Origin: an uncultured Paracoccaceae bacterium
GTDB lineage: Bacteria; Pseudomonadota; Alphaproteobacteria; Rhodobacterales; Rhodobacteraceae
Assembly (NCBI GenBank): GCA_947492585.1
Contig: CANLND010000003.1
Coordinates: 124,001 to 188,000, forward strand
Direction of reading: 5' to 3'
DNA: 64,000 bases
Made by a program: the position numbers and the translations under genes. Below are positions 29,258 to 39,047 of the stretch, piece after piece (the first letter of the stretch is position 1; each line of letters opens with the position of its first letter). Below the pieces are notes generated by a model. It saw only the letters and a program-made list of their open reading frames with translations. It was not told the DNA's origin and did no database searches.

Positions 29258-29980
29258 TTAGACGAAGAACTGCGCGCCGTTGGCTGAGATGGTCGAACCG
29301 TTGATAAAGGACGCATCGTCGGACGCCAGGAAGGCGACACAGCGTGCGATCTCTTCGGGTTCACCCAAGCGACCCGCTGGGATTTGACCGATGATTTTTT
29401 CGCGCACTTTTTCAGGCACAGCCATAACCATTTCGGTTGCGATGTAGCCGGGGCAGATCGCGTTTGCAGTGATGCCTTTGGCCGCGCCTTCTTGGGCGAG
29501 GGACTTCACGATGCCCAGATCGCCTGCTTTGGTTGCGGCATAGTTCACCTGTGCAAACTGGCCTTTTTGACCGTTGATCGACGAGATCACGATGATGCGG
29601 CCAAAGCCACGCTCGCGCATGCCGGGCCAGATCGGGTGAACTGTGTTGAACACGCCGGTCAGGTTGGTGTCGATGACCTGCTGCCACTGATCAGGTGTCA
29701 TTTTGTGGAAGGGTGCGTCGCGGGTGATGCCTGCGTTGGCAACGACCACGTCGATGGGACCCAGATCTGATTCGACCTGTTCGATGCCGGCTTTGGAGCT
29801 GTCGTAATCGGCAACGTTCCATTTGTAGGTCTTAATGCCGGTCTCTTCGGTGAACTTGGCGGCGGCTTCGTCATTGCCCGCATAGGTTGCGGCAACGGTG
29901 TAACCCTGGGCTTGCAGCGTTTTCGAAATTGATGCGCCGATGCCGCGGGATCCGCCGGTGACGAGTGCAGTACGTGCCAT
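29258..29980 (-). CDS. phaB: Acetoacetyl-CoA reductase
   Basis: ALVTGGSRGIGASISKTLQAQGY; VINTNLTGVFN-like SDR motifs; INGSTISANGAQFFV end. Confidence 0.94.
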   Translation of the reverse strand: MARTALVTGGSRGIGASISKTLQAQGYTVAATYAGNDEAAAKFTEETGIKTYKWNVADYDSSKAGIEQVESDLGPIDVVVANAGITRDAPFHKMTPDQWQQVIDTNLTGVFNTVHPIWPGMRERGFGRIIVISSINGQKGQFAQVNYAATKAGDLGIVKSLAQEGAAKGITANAICPGYIATEMVMAVPEKVREKIIGQIPAGRLGEPEEIARCVAFLASDDASFINGSTISANGAQFFV

Positions 29981-30117
29981 TTTAGTCTTCCTTCAATAGG
30001 GTGTTCGCTCGGTAATATAATTGCAATTTATCGAAGGCGTGCGCAAGCAAATTACGCCCTCAATATAGGTCCAGTTCTGATCTATTTTCACTAACGATGG
30101 TAACGGATTGGCGACAA

Positions 30118-30143
30118 AACAAAAGGGCGCCCAGATGGACGCC
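30118..30143 (-). terminator. Terminator-like hairpin after phaA
   Basis: Minus strand AGGGCG-tccatctg(g)-CGCCCTTTTG. Confidence 0.7.
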
Positions 30144-30169
30144 CTGATGAATGATGGTTTTTTAACCGT

Positions 30170-31348
30170 TTAGGGGCGTTCGACGCACAGCGCGACACCC
30201 ATGCCGCCACCGATGCACAAGGTCGCCAGACCTTTTTTGGCGTCCCGGCGCTTCATTTCAAACAGCAGCGTGTTCAGAACGCGGCAGCCCGAGGCACCGA
30301 TGGGGTGACCGATGGCGATGGCGCCACCGTTTACGTTCACAATCTCAGGATTCCAGCCCATTTCTTTGTTCACGGCGCAGGCCTGTGCGGCAAAGGCTTC
30401 GTTGGCTTCTACCAGATCCAGATCGTCAACGCTCCAGCCCGCTTTGTCCAAGGCTTTGCGCGACGCATAGATCGGACCCACGCCCATGACCGACGGGTCC
30501 AAACCTGCGGTGGCGTAAGAAGCGATTCGTGCCAATGGTTCAATGCCGCGCTTTTCCGCGTCATCTGCGCTCATCAACAAGGTGGCCGCGGCGCCATCGT
30601 TCAGGCCCGAAGCGTTGGCCGCCGTGACGGTGCCGCCGTCGCGTACAAAGGCCGGGCGAAGTTTTTGCATGGCTTCCATGGTGGCGCCGTGGCGGATGTA
30701 TTCGTCTTGGTCGACGATGATATCACCTTTGCGGTGCTTGACGGTGAAGGCGGCAATCTCATCCGCAAACTTGCCAGCTTTTTGTGCGGCTTCTGCTTTG
30801 TTTTGCGAAGCGACGGCAAACGCATCCTGCATCTCGCGGCTGATCTGCCAGCGTTCGGCAACGTTTTCAGCCGTTTGGCCCATGTGGTAGTTGTTGAACG
30901 CATCCCACAGACCGTCACGGATCATGGTGTCGATGTGCTTCATGTCACCCATTTTGGTGCCCGCACGCAGATGGGCCGCATGGGGGGAGAGTGTCATGTT
31001 TTCTTGGCCACCGGCACACACAATAGAGGCGTCGCCCAGCTGAATGTGCTGTGCTGCCAGTGCAACGGCGCGCAGACCCGAGCCACAGACCTGGTTGATG
31101 CCCCAGGCGGCGCTTTCTTGGGGCAGACCGGCGTTGATATGCGCCTGACGAGCTGGGTTTTGGCCCTGACCTGCGGTCAGAACTTGGCCCATGATGGTTT
31201 CCGATACTTCGGATTTGTCGACGCCTGCGCGCTCTACCACCGCTTCCAGGACCGAGGCCCCCAAGGCGTGGGCAGAGGTGTTGGCGAAAGCTCCGCCAAA
31301 GCTGCCGACGGCGGTGCGTGCGGCAGATGCGATTACAACGTTGGTCAT
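30170..31348 (-). CDS. phaA: Acetyl-CoA C-acetyltransferase
   Basis: [72 protein letters not shown]. Confidence 0.96.
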   Translation of the reverse strand: MTNVVIASAARTAVGSFGGAFANTSAHALGASVLEAVVERAGVDKSEVSETIMGQVLTAGQGQNPARQAHINAGLPQESAAWGINQVCGSGLRAVALAAQHIQLGDASIVCAGGQENMTLSPHAAHLRAGTKMGDMKHIDTMIRDGLWDAFNNYHMGQTAENVAERWQISREMQDAFAVASQNKAEAAQKAGKFADEIAAFTVKHRKGDIIVDQDEYIRHGATMEAMQKLRPAFVRDGGTVTAANASGLNDGAAATLLMSADDAEKRGIEPLARIASYATAGLDPSVMGVGPIYASRKALDKAGWSVDDLDLVEANEAFAAQACAVNKEMGWNPEIVNVNGGAIAIGHPIGASGCRVLNTLLFEMKRRDAKKGLATLCIGGGMGVALCVERP

Positions 31349-31457
31349 GACATACAGTCCTTTGTCATCCAGTATTTCCTGGAGCGCGTCTGCAGACTGA
31401 ACGATGGTGTGTGCAGCTGCAGCGACCGCGATCCTCCTCCCCTACAAGGGACACAGT

Positions 31458-31495
31458 AAGCGAATGCTGCAGGTGCAGCGCGTGCAGCCTCGCTT
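31458..31495. promoter_or_regulatory. Candidate PhaR-type operator upstream of phaA
   Basis: aagcga-atgCTGCaggtGCAGcgcgtgcagcc-tcgctt: CTGC-N4-GCAG at 31467-31478 inside a larger dyad. Confidence 0.5.
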
Positions 31496-31608
31496 AGCCA
31501 TGGCGGATGTGTCAACCAATACTAGACAAGTTTAGATAAGGCCAGTTGCACTTTATGCGTGTATGTTGCGCAATTCAGCAGGGCGCTGGCGGAATTGGAT
31601 CTTGCTGG

Positions 31609-32478
31609 TCAGGCGCGGTGCCGTTGTTTCAGGTCCTCGACCCACGGGGCGCGAACTGTGGGGGCCCCATACAGATACCCCTGCAGACAATCGACGCCAA
31701 TATCGACCAGGAACTGCGCTTCGGCCTCAGTTTCGACTGATTCGGCGACCGTCAGCATATCAAACTGCTTGGCCACCCCCACAAGGGCACGAACCACCGC
31801 CTGATTGTCATGGGTTTCAATGATGTTGCGCACGAATTTCCCGTCGATTTTCACGGCGTCAAAAAAGAACTGCCGGAAATGTGCGATGGCCATGCTGCCG
31901 GAGCCAAAATTATCCATTGCAAAGGCAATGCCGTGGTCCTGCATACGGGTCATGAAATCCAACACCAATTCAGGCGCGCCCTGGGTGGAGGCTTCGGAAA
32001 TTTCCAGAAGCAGCCGTTCGCCGATGGTGGGATCTTTGCTGAGAAACCGTTTGAGCACCTTGCCCCAGCGATCATAACCAATTGACCGTGCGGACATATT
32101 GATCGACAGGCGGATGTTTGGGTGTTTGGAGAGATCCCGCAAGCCGTGCTGCAAGGCCAAACAGTCCAGTTCACGGCCCAGTTCTGTGTCTTCGACAACA
32201 TCCATGAAGTCACGGGCGGGAATCACCCGGCCAGTGGCGTCAAGAACCCGAATGTAGCCTTCGTAGAACGCAACATTATGGGGCGGCAGGGCCTGCATGA
32301 TGGGCTGATACGCCAGCATGGTCTGATCAAATTTGATCGCGTCGGCCACCATATCCAACACCGAGCGGTCCCGATCCGTGACCGCGGCGGTCAGGGGGTT
32401 TTCACTGCCTGCTGGCAGGTCTGCAGTTTTCCAGCGTTTTTTGTTTTTCACGGGCCTTCCCCACGGGATCATTTGCAT
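31609..32478 (-). CDS. EAL domain-containing protein, likely catalytically degenerate
   Basis: LSINMSARSI, FAMDNFGSGS, VKIDGKFV, TVAESVETEAEAQFL..QGYLYGAP; EGY where EAL is expected. Confidence 0.9.
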   Translation of the reverse strand: MQMIPWGRPVKNKKRWKTADLPAGSENPLTAAVTDRDRSVLDMVADAIKFDQTMLAYQPIMQALPPHNVAFYEGYIRVLDATGRVIPARDFMDVVEDTELGRELDCLALQHGLRDLSKHPNIRLSINMSARSIGYDRWGKVLKRFLSKDPTIGERLLLEISEASTQGAPELVLDFMTRMQDHGIAFAMDNFGSGSMAIAHFRQFFFDAVKIDGKFVRNIIETHDNQAVVRALVGVAKQFDMLTVAESVETEAEAQFLVDIGVDCLQGYLYGAPTVRAPWVEDLKQRHRA

Positions 32479-32577
32479 TGACTATGCAACAGTTGGAAGC
32501 ATCGCGCAAAAGCATGAAGCAGCCATTAAAATTCATATTTTAACAACTAGCTTTGCTTCGATCCTAGGATACCAAGA

Positions 32578-32608
32578 AAAAAGGCGGTTCAAATTTGAGC
32601 CGCCTTTT
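32578..32608 (-). terminator. Terminator of tlpA-like gene
   Basis: aaaaggcggttcaaatttgagccgcctttt. Confidence 0.85.
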
Positions 32609-32632
32609 AAGTTTTGAGAAATGAGGGAGCGA

Positions 32633-33196
32633 TCAGCCGTCTGCCAACAGCGCCTGCACAATAGCCTTAGCGCTGCTTGAATTCCATTCGGCATCCCCCA
32701 GAAGGCGGGCGATTTCCTTACCGTCCCGGTCCAAAAGCACGGTGATCGGCAGGCCGATCACGGCCATTTCACGGGCGAGTTTTTGCTTTGGATCCTGATG
32801 TCGGGGCAGGTTCGAAATGTTGTTCTCATCAAAGAATTTTTTGATGCCTGCCGGAGAGTTACGACCGGTCGCGATGGTCAAGACCTGAAAGTCATCTCCG
32901 CCAAATTCAGCCTGCAATTCAGAAATTTGCGGCATCTCTTTGCGACAGGGGGCGCACCATGTGGCCCAGAAATTCAACAGAACAATTTTGCCTTTGTAAT
33001 CAGCCAAGGTCGCAGTGCCAGCGCCATCTGCCAGCTCAAACGGCGCATTTGATACGTCCTTTGGGGCAGAGTGGATCACCAGACGGCGCAGACTGTCCTC
33101 GCGCAGGGCTTCTAAACTGGCAGGGTCAGCCGCCTGGGCGGCATTTGCACCAAGCGCAAGAGCCATATAAAGGGTTAGGGTACGAAACAGACGCAT
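32633..33196 (-). CDS. TlpA family thiol-disulfide reductase
   Basis: Signal peptide; [30 protein letters not shown]. Confidence 0.95.
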   Translation of the reverse strand: MRLFRTLTLYMALALGANAAQAADPASLEALREDSLRRLVIHSAPKDVSNAPFELADGAGTATLADYKGKIVLLNFWATWCAPCRKEMPQISELQAEFGGDDFQVLTIATGRNSPAGIKKFFDENNISNLPRHQDPKQKLAREMAVIGLPITVLLDRDGKEIARLLGDAEWNSSSAKAIVQALLADG

Positions 33197-33216
33197 ATTA
33201 TCTCCAGGGTTCCACC

Positions 33217-34611
33217 ATGACAGACCAGACCTCGAACCAGATGTGGGGCGGCCGCTTTGCCGCTGGGCCAGACGCGATCATGGAGGCGATCAATGCCTCG
33301 ATCGGGTTTGACAAGCGTATGGCCGCGCAAGACATCCGAGGTTCCAGAGCCCATGCCGCGATGTTGGCAGCCACAGGCGTTATTACTGATAGTGACGCCG
33401 AAGCCATTCGGGAAGGTCTGCTCACCGTATTGTCAGAGATCGAGGGCGGAAAATTTCAATTTTCCACGGCGCTGGAAGATATTCACATGAATGTCGAAGC
33501 CCGGCTGAAGGATCTGATTGGTGAACCAGCGGGCCGTTTGCACACCGGCCGGTCGCGCAACGACCAGGTGGCGACCGATTTTAAATTGTGGGTGCGCGAT
33601 CAGTTTGATGCCGCAGAATCCGGTCTGTTGGCCCTGATCGCGGCCTTGTTGCAGCAGGCGGAGCAGGGGGCGGACTGGGTGATGCCTGGCTTTACCCACC
33701 TACAAACAGCGCAGCCTGTGACCTGGGGTCATCATATGATGGCTTATGTAGAAATGTTTGGTCGCGATCTCAGCCGCGTGCGTGATGCGCGCACGCGGAT
33801 GAACGAATCGCCTTTGGGCGCGGCTGCGCTGGCAGGCACGTCTTTTCCGATTGACCGCGAGATGACCGCTGAGGCGCTGGGATTTGATCGCCCGTCGGCG
33901 AATTCCCTCGATGCGGTATCTGATCGTGATTTTGCGTTGGAATTCCTGTCGACCGCGTCGATTTGTGCTGTGCACCTTAGCCGTTTTGCCGAAGAGCTGG
34001 TGATCTGGTCCTCGGCGCAGTTCCGTTTTGTGACCCTGTCTGATCGTTTTTCGACAGGCTCGTCGATTATGCCCCAAAAGAAAAATCCGGACGCGGCGGA
34101 ACTGATCCGCGCCAAAGTGGGCCGGATCTATGGCGCCAACACTGCGCTGATGATGGTGATGAAAGGCCTGCCATTGGCCTATTCCAAAGACATGCAGGAA
34201 GACAAAGAACAGGTCTTTGATGCCGCTGATAACTGGATGCTGGCGCTGGCTGCGATGGAAGGCATGGTCAAGGACATGTCGGCCAATGTGGACAGCCTTG
34301 CAGCCGCGGCGGGCAGCGGGTTTTCGACCGCGACAGATCTGGCCGATTGGCTGGTGCGGGTGCTGAAGGTGCCGTTTCGCGATGCGCACCATGTCACCGG
34401 TACGCTGGTGGCGATGGCCGAAGCACGGGGCTGTGATCTGCCGGATCTGACCCTTGCGGATATGCAGGGGGTACATGCTGGGATCACCGAGGGTATCTTT
34501 ACGGTGCTTGGCGTTGAAAATTCAGTGAACTCGCGGATGAGCTACGGCGGCACCGCGCCTGCACAGGTGCGTGCGCAGGTGGCGCGCTGGACATCTGTGT
34601 TGGCCGGATAA
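33217..34611 (+). CDS. argH: Argininosuccinate lyase
   Basis: [41 protein letters not shown] signature. Confidence 0.97.
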   Translation: MTDQTSNQMWGGRFAAGPDAIMEAINASIGFDKRMAAQDIRGSRAHAAMLAATGVITDSDAEAIREGLLTVLSEIEGGKFQFSTALEDIHMNVEARLKDLIGEPAGRLHTGRSRNDQVATDFKLWVRDQFDAAESGLLALIAALLQQAEQGADWVMPGFTHLQTAQPVTWGHHMMAYVEMFGRDLSRVRDARTRMNESPLGAAALAGTSFPIDREMTAEALGFDRPSANSLDAVSDRDFALEFLSTASICAVHLSRFAEELVIWSSAQFRFVTLSDRFSTGSSIMPQKKNPDAAELIRAKVGRIYGANTALMMVMKGLPLAYSKDMQEDKEQVFDAADNWMLALAAMEGMVKDMSANVDSLAAAAGSGFSTATDLADWLVRVLKVPFRDAHHVTGTLVAMAEARGCDLPDLTLADMQGVHAGITEGIFTVLGVENSVNSRMSYGGTAPAQVRAQVARWTSVLAG

Positions 34612-34640
34612 CGGTCTGCCTTAGGACGGGAGAGTTTGGA

Positions 34641-34823
34641 ATGATCACGACCTCGAAAATGGCGCTGGCGACGCTGGCTTTGCTTCTTGTGGGCTGTGGT
34701 GTGGATGGAGCCCCCATCCGCCCCAGTTTGGCGACCGGAGTGAATATCTCTTCAAATGGGGTTCATGTGGGCGGACGCGTGGGCGCCCACAAGGGACCCG
34801 TGTCGATCTCTGTGGGCTTTTAA
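34641..34823 (+). CDS. Small lipoprotein between argH and lysA
   Basis: MITTSKMALATLALLLVGCGVDGAP lipobox; 60 aa. Confidence 0.75.
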   Translation: MITTSKMALATLALLLVGCGVDGAPIRPSLATGVNISSNGVHVGGRVGAHKGPVSISVGF

Positions 34824-34839
34824 CAGCTACCGTTCGTGC

Positions 34840-34915
34840 GCTCCCGCCCGTCGGGAGATGTCCTGTTGGACCTCCCCTCCCGTTGGGCGTGGCACTGCGC
34901 GTTACCGCGCAGTGC
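34840..34915. repeat. Intergenic palindromic element, copy B1
   Basis: gctcccgcccgtcgg..gtcctgttggac..cctcccgttgggc-gtg-[gcactgcgcg ttac cgcgcagtgc]. Confidence 0.7.
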
Positions 34916-34972
34916 GGTCTCACCAGATTGCGTCCTGTTCGATTGCCGCAACAGTTGCTGCAGAACGTGGGC

Positions 34973-35044
34973 CGCCGCGCGTTAGCGCGGCGCTGGGCCC
35001 AACGGGGCAAGACATTCTGCGAATGTCAGTGCCCGGGCGGGAGC
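34973..35044. repeat. Intergenic palindromic element, copy B2, inverted relative to B1
   Basis: [cgccgcgc gtta gcgcggcg]..gcccaacgggg..[gacattc tgc gaatgtc]..gcccgggcgggagc. Confidence 0.65.
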
Positions 35045-35111
35045 GATACGATCGCGTGAGGCGTGCAGAATCAATTGATCCCAGCCCCGCTTTTGGTCTA
35101 CTCGCACCATC

Positions 35112-36377
35112 ATGGATCATTTTCTCTACCGCGACGGCGCGCTGTACGCCGAAGACGTGCCGGTAGCCGAGATTGCGGCTGCTGTGGGTACTCCGTTCTA
35201 CGTTTATTCCACTGCAACGTTACAGCGCCATTTCCGCCTGTTCGACGAGGCGCTGGATGGCATGGATCACCTGGTCTGTTATGCAATGAAGGCGGCCTCA
35301 AATCAGGCCATCCTCAAAACATTGGCCCAGATGGGCGCGGGCATGGATGTGGTTAGTCAGGGCGAATATCTGCGCGCCAAAGCCGCGGGCGTGCCAGGCG
35401 ACAAGATTGTGTTTTCTGGGGTTGGCAAAACTTCGGACGAAATCCGCTGCGCGCTGAGCGGCGGCATCCGTCAGTTCAACGTCGAATCTGAACCCGAAAT
35501 GATTGTCATCGATCGGGTTGCCCAAGAGCTGGGCCTTATCGCGCCGATCACCATCCGCGTGAACCCCGATGTTGACGCCAAGACCCATGCAAAGATTGCC
35601 ACTGGAAAATCTGAAAACAAATTTGGCATCCCCATTTCGCGTGCCAAAGAGGTCTATGCCTTGGCCGCCAGCCTGCCGGGGCTTGATGTGATCGGCATCG
35701 ACTGCCACATCGGCTCGCAGCTGACCGATCTTGAACCTTTCCGTTTGGCTTATGAAAAGATATCGGAGCTCACCGAAACTCTGCGCGCCGAAGGTCACAA
35801 CATCCGTCGTCTTGATCTTGGCGGTGGCTTGGGCATTCCCTACACCCGCTCCAACGAAGCGCCTCCACTGCCGGTGGAATATGGTCAGTTGATCAAGGAC
35901 ACGCTGGGTCATCTGGGGTGCGAAATCGAAATCGAACCCGGCCGTCTGATTGCAGGCAATGCCGGTCTGATGGTGTCCGAAGTGATCTATGTGAAGTCGG
36001 GCGAAGGTCGTGATTTCCTGATCATTGATGGGGCGATGAATGATTTGATCCGCCCGGCGATGTATGAAGCCCATCATGACATCATTCCCGTCATCGAGGC
36101 TGCTCCGGGGGTTGAACAACAGCCCTATGATATCGTTGGGCCGGTTTGCGAATCCGGCGACACCTTTGCCAAACAGCGCAACCTGACGCCGATGCAGCCG
36201 GGGGATCTTGTGGCCTTCCGCAGCGCTGGTGCCTATGGCGCGGTGATGGCCAGCGAGTACAACAGCCGTCCACTGATCCCCGAAGTTCTGGTGACCGGTG
36301 ATCAATTTGCGGTCATTCGTGAACGTCCGTCCTTTGACGAAATGATAAATCGCGATACCATCCCTGCGTGGCTCTGA
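35112..36377 (+). CDS. lysA: Diaminopimelate decarboxylase
   Basis: VGTPFYVYSTATLQRHF, CYAMKAASNQAIL, GIDCHIGSQLTDL, CESGDTFAKQR. Confidence 0.96.
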   Translation: MDHFLYRDGALYAEDVPVAEIAAAVGTPFYVYSTATLQRHFRLFDEALDGMDHLVCYAMKAASNQAILKTLAQMGAGMDVVSQGEYLRAKAAGVPGDKIVFSGVGKTSDEIRCALSGGIRQFNVESEPEMIVIDRVAQELGLIAPITIRVNPDVDAKTHAKIATGKSENKFGIPISRAKEVYALAASLPGLDVIGIDCHIGSQLTDLEPFRLAYEKISELTETLRAEGHNIRRLDLGGGLGIPYTRSNEAPPLPVEYGQLIKDTLGHLGCEIEIEPGRLIAGNAGLMVSEVIYVKSGEGRDFLIIDGAMNDLIRPAMYEAHHDIIPVIEAAPGVEQQPYDIVGPVCESGDTFAKQRNLTPMQPGDLVAFRSAGAYGAVMASEYNSRPLIPEVLVTGDQFAVIRERPSFDEMINRDTIPAWL

Positions 36378-36413
36378 GGCGTTCTGCCTCTGGTCAAACG
36401 GAGGCAGCACCAT

Positions 36414-39020
36414 ATGGCGATCCCAAATGCACGTGGTCGGAGCAAACAGCGACAAGTGGGACAGGCGACAGATGATCCACGCCTGACCCCGTTGCGCTGG
36501 CAGCTGCGGCTGACGCGGATCGGATTGCTCTGCGAAATTGGGATCCGGGCGTTTTGGCCCGTGGTCTCATTGCTGATGTTGATCCTTGGTCTGATCCTGC
36601 TGGGAGTGCCGGATCTTATGCCCCTAGAAGCGCTCTGGGCGCTGGCGGTGGTTTTTGCCGTCGGGTTGGGGAGTGCGCTGATCTGGGGCGCGCGGCGGAT
36701 GCGATGGGTGACACGGGCGCAGGCGTTGCATCACCTTGATCAAACCCTGCCTGACCGGCCAATTTCAGCCCTGTTGGATGCGCCGGCGATGGGCGGGAAC
36801 GATCCTGCAACCTTGCAGATTTGGCAGGCGCATCAGGCGCGTATGCAGGCGCAGGCGGCACAGGCCGTGGCACCAAAACCGGACTTTAAACTTGCCAGCG
36901 CCGACCCGTTTGCGCTGCGCTACGTCACGCTTGTGGTGGCGATCATTGCAGCAGTGTTTGGCTCTGTCTGGCAGTTTGAAACGTTGGCGCGGGTGGTGCC
37001 GGGGCACGTACAGCCTCTTGCGGCGGGGCCCAGCTGGGAAGGCTGGATTGAGCCGCCGCGCTATACCGGGTTGCCGGTTCTGTATCTGAATGATCTGTCG
37101 GCGCCGGATCTGACCATCCCCGAAGGCAGCCGGATAACTCTGCGATTTTACGGCACGGTTGGGGCACTGACGCTGGCTGAAACGGTGTCGGGGCGCACCC
37201 AAGATGTGCCCTCGGCGGCGGACCCAGAACAGGCGTTTGTTGTCGCGCAGTCCGGCCAAATCGAAATTTTGGGCGCAGGTGGTCAGACGTGGCACGTGGC
37301 ACTTGCCGCCGACCGCCCACCCCAAATTGCCATTGTGGGCGCGCCTGATCTGTCGGGCGACGGGCAGCTGACCATGCCCTATAGCGCCTCTGATGATTAT
37401 GGCATTCAACAGGGCTCCGTGCGAATTGAACTTGATCTCCTCGCGCTGGAGCGCCGACATGGGTTGCGGGTTGACCCGGATGATCTGACCCCAATTGAGC
37501 TGGACTTGCCACTTCCCGTCACGGGCAGCCGATCGGCGTTTACGGAAACCTTCATTGAGGATTTTTCAACCCATCCCTGGGCGAATTTGCCGGTGGTGTT
37601 TGTTTTGGCCGCGCAGGATGCGGCAGGGCAGGTCGACCGCACGGCAGGTTTTGGCACCACGCTTTTGGCGCGGCGTTTCTTTGATCCGCTGGCGGCAGCT
37701 TTGATAGAGCAACGGCGTGATCTGTTGTGGAGTCGCAGCAATGGCGCGCGGGTGGTGCAGATCCTGCAATCCCTGTCGCACCGCCCAGACGATGTGTTTC
37801 GTGACAGCGGCGATTATTTGCGGATGCGCGGCATTTTGCGCCGCCTTGAGACCTATGTGCAGTCCGGTCTGACCGCGCCGCATCAACACGAGATCTCCGA
37901 TGCGCTATGGGCGCTGGCGCTGGAACTGGAACACGGTGATCTCAGCGATGCGCTGGAGCGGTTGCGCCGGGCCAAGGATCGGCTCAGCCAAGCCATTCGC
38001 GACGGCGCCAGCCAAAGCGAAATTGCCGAATTGATGCGAGAATTGAGCGAGGCCACACAGGATTACATGCAACGCTTGCAGCGGCAGGCGCAAAATGGCG
38101 ATCCGCAGCAGGGCGAGGGCGCACGCTCTGAAAACAGTATCGAGCTGTCTCAGAGTGATCTGCAAGCGATGATGGATCGCATCCAGGAATTGATGGAGCA
38201 AGGCCGCATGGCGGAGGCCGAACAGGCACTGCAGGAGTTCCAGCAAATGATGGAAAACATGCAGGTGACCCAAGGCCAGCAGGGGCGGGGCAATTCGCCT
38301 GGCGAAACCGCGATGCAGGGGCTGGCCGAGACTTTGCGCGAACAACAGGGCCTGTCGGATCAGGCGTTTCGGGATTTGCAGGAACAATTTAATCCCAATG
38401 CCCGCGCCGGTGAAAGCAACGGCAACGAAGGCCGCAATGGCGGCGCGGGGCGTGGACAAAACCACGAAGGTGGCCGCGCTGGTGAAGGGCGGCAGGGGGA
38501 TGGCGCAGAAGATGGCGCCCCGTCTGGGGACGAGGCAAACAGCGGATCACTGGCCGATCGTCAGCGGGCCTTGCGCGATAATCTGTCCCAGCAACAAGGC
38601 ACGATGCCATTTGGATCTGACGCCGACGGGCAGGCGGCCCAAGACGCGCTGAATCGCGCGCGCCGTGCCATGGAGGGCGCTGAACAGGCCTTACGCCAAG
38701 GTGACATGGCCGAAGCCATCGATCGTCAGTCCGATGCTATGGAAGCCATGCGCGAAGGAATGCGATCTTTGGGAGAGGCAATGGCCCAGCAACAAGGGGA
38801 GCAAGACGGACAGGGGGAGGCGGGTCAATCCAGTCGCCGTAACACCGCCGATCCGTTGGGGCGGTCTGGTCCGGGGATCAGTGAGGGCGACCAGATTGGC
38901 GAAGGTCAGGCCTATCGTCGTGCCTGGGATCTGCTCGAAGAAATCAGACGTCGTTCAGATGAAACGGATCGCAGCGATCAGGAACGCAACTATTTGCAGC
39001 GTCTGCTGGATCGCTTCTAA
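36414..39020 (+). CDS. DUF4175 / TIGR02302 family membrane protein with Q/G-rich C-terminus
   Basis: 868 aa; N-terminal TMs; long Q/E/G/R-rich C-terminus ending DRSDQERNYLQRLLDRF. Confidence 0.88.
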   Translation: MAIPNARGRSKQRQVGQATDDPRLTPLRWQLRLTRIGLLCEIGIRAFWPVVSLLMLILGLILLGVPDLMPLEALWALAVVFAVGLGSALIWGARRMRWVTRAQALHHLDQTLPDRPISALLDAPAMGGNDPATLQIWQAHQARMQAQAAQAVAPKPDFKLASADPFALRYVTLVVAIIAAVFGSVWQFETLARVVPGHVQPLAAGPSWEGWIEPPRYTGLPVLYLNDLSAPDLTIPEGSRITLRFYGTVGALTLAETVSGRTQDVPSAADPEQAFVVAQSGQIEILGAGGQTWHVALAADRPPQIAIVGAPDLSGDGQLTMPYSASDDYGIQQGSVRIELDLLALERRHGLRVDPDDLTPIELDLPLPVTGSRSAFTETFIEDFSTHPWANLPVVFVLAAQDAAGQVDRTAGFGTTLLARRFFDPLAAALIEQRRDLLWSRSNGARVVQILQSLSHRPDDVFRDSGDYLRMRGILRRLETYVQSGLTAPHQHEISDALWALALELEHGDLSDALERLRRAKDRLSQAIRDGASQSEIAELMRELSEATQDYMQRLQRQAQNGDPQQGEGARSENSIELSQSDLQAMMDRIQELMEQGRMAEAEQALQEFQQMMENMQVTQGQQGRGNSPGETAMQGLAETLREQQGLSDQAFRDLQEQFNPNARAGESNGNEGRNGGAGRGQNHEGGRAGEGRQGDGAEDGAPSGDEANSGSLADRQRALRDNLSQQQGTMPFGSDADGQAAQDALNRARRAMEGAEQALRQGDMAEAIDRQSDAMEAMREGMRSLGEAMAQQQGEQDGQGEAGQSSRRNTADPLGRSGPGISEGDQIGEGQAYRRAWDLLEEIRRRSDETDRSDQERNYLQRLLDRF

Positions 39021-39047
39021 AGGTTCAGATGTCGGGGATTTGCCGCG

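Noticed and set aside
30305-31459. 384-aa antisense ORF over phaA
   Set aside because: Codon-bias shadow of a well-supported thiolase gene
32959-33216. 86-codon upstream extension of the argH ORF
   Set aside because: Lies antisense to tlpA; canonical ArgH N-terminus [14 protein letters not shown] starts at 33217
35298-36455. 385-aa antisense ORF over lysA
   Set aside because: Shadow ORF with no recognisable motif
38100-38960. Repetitive Q/G/R-rich 3' part of the DUF4175 gene as a possible repeat element
   Set aside because: It is in-frame low-complexity coding sequence typical of this family, not an independent repeat
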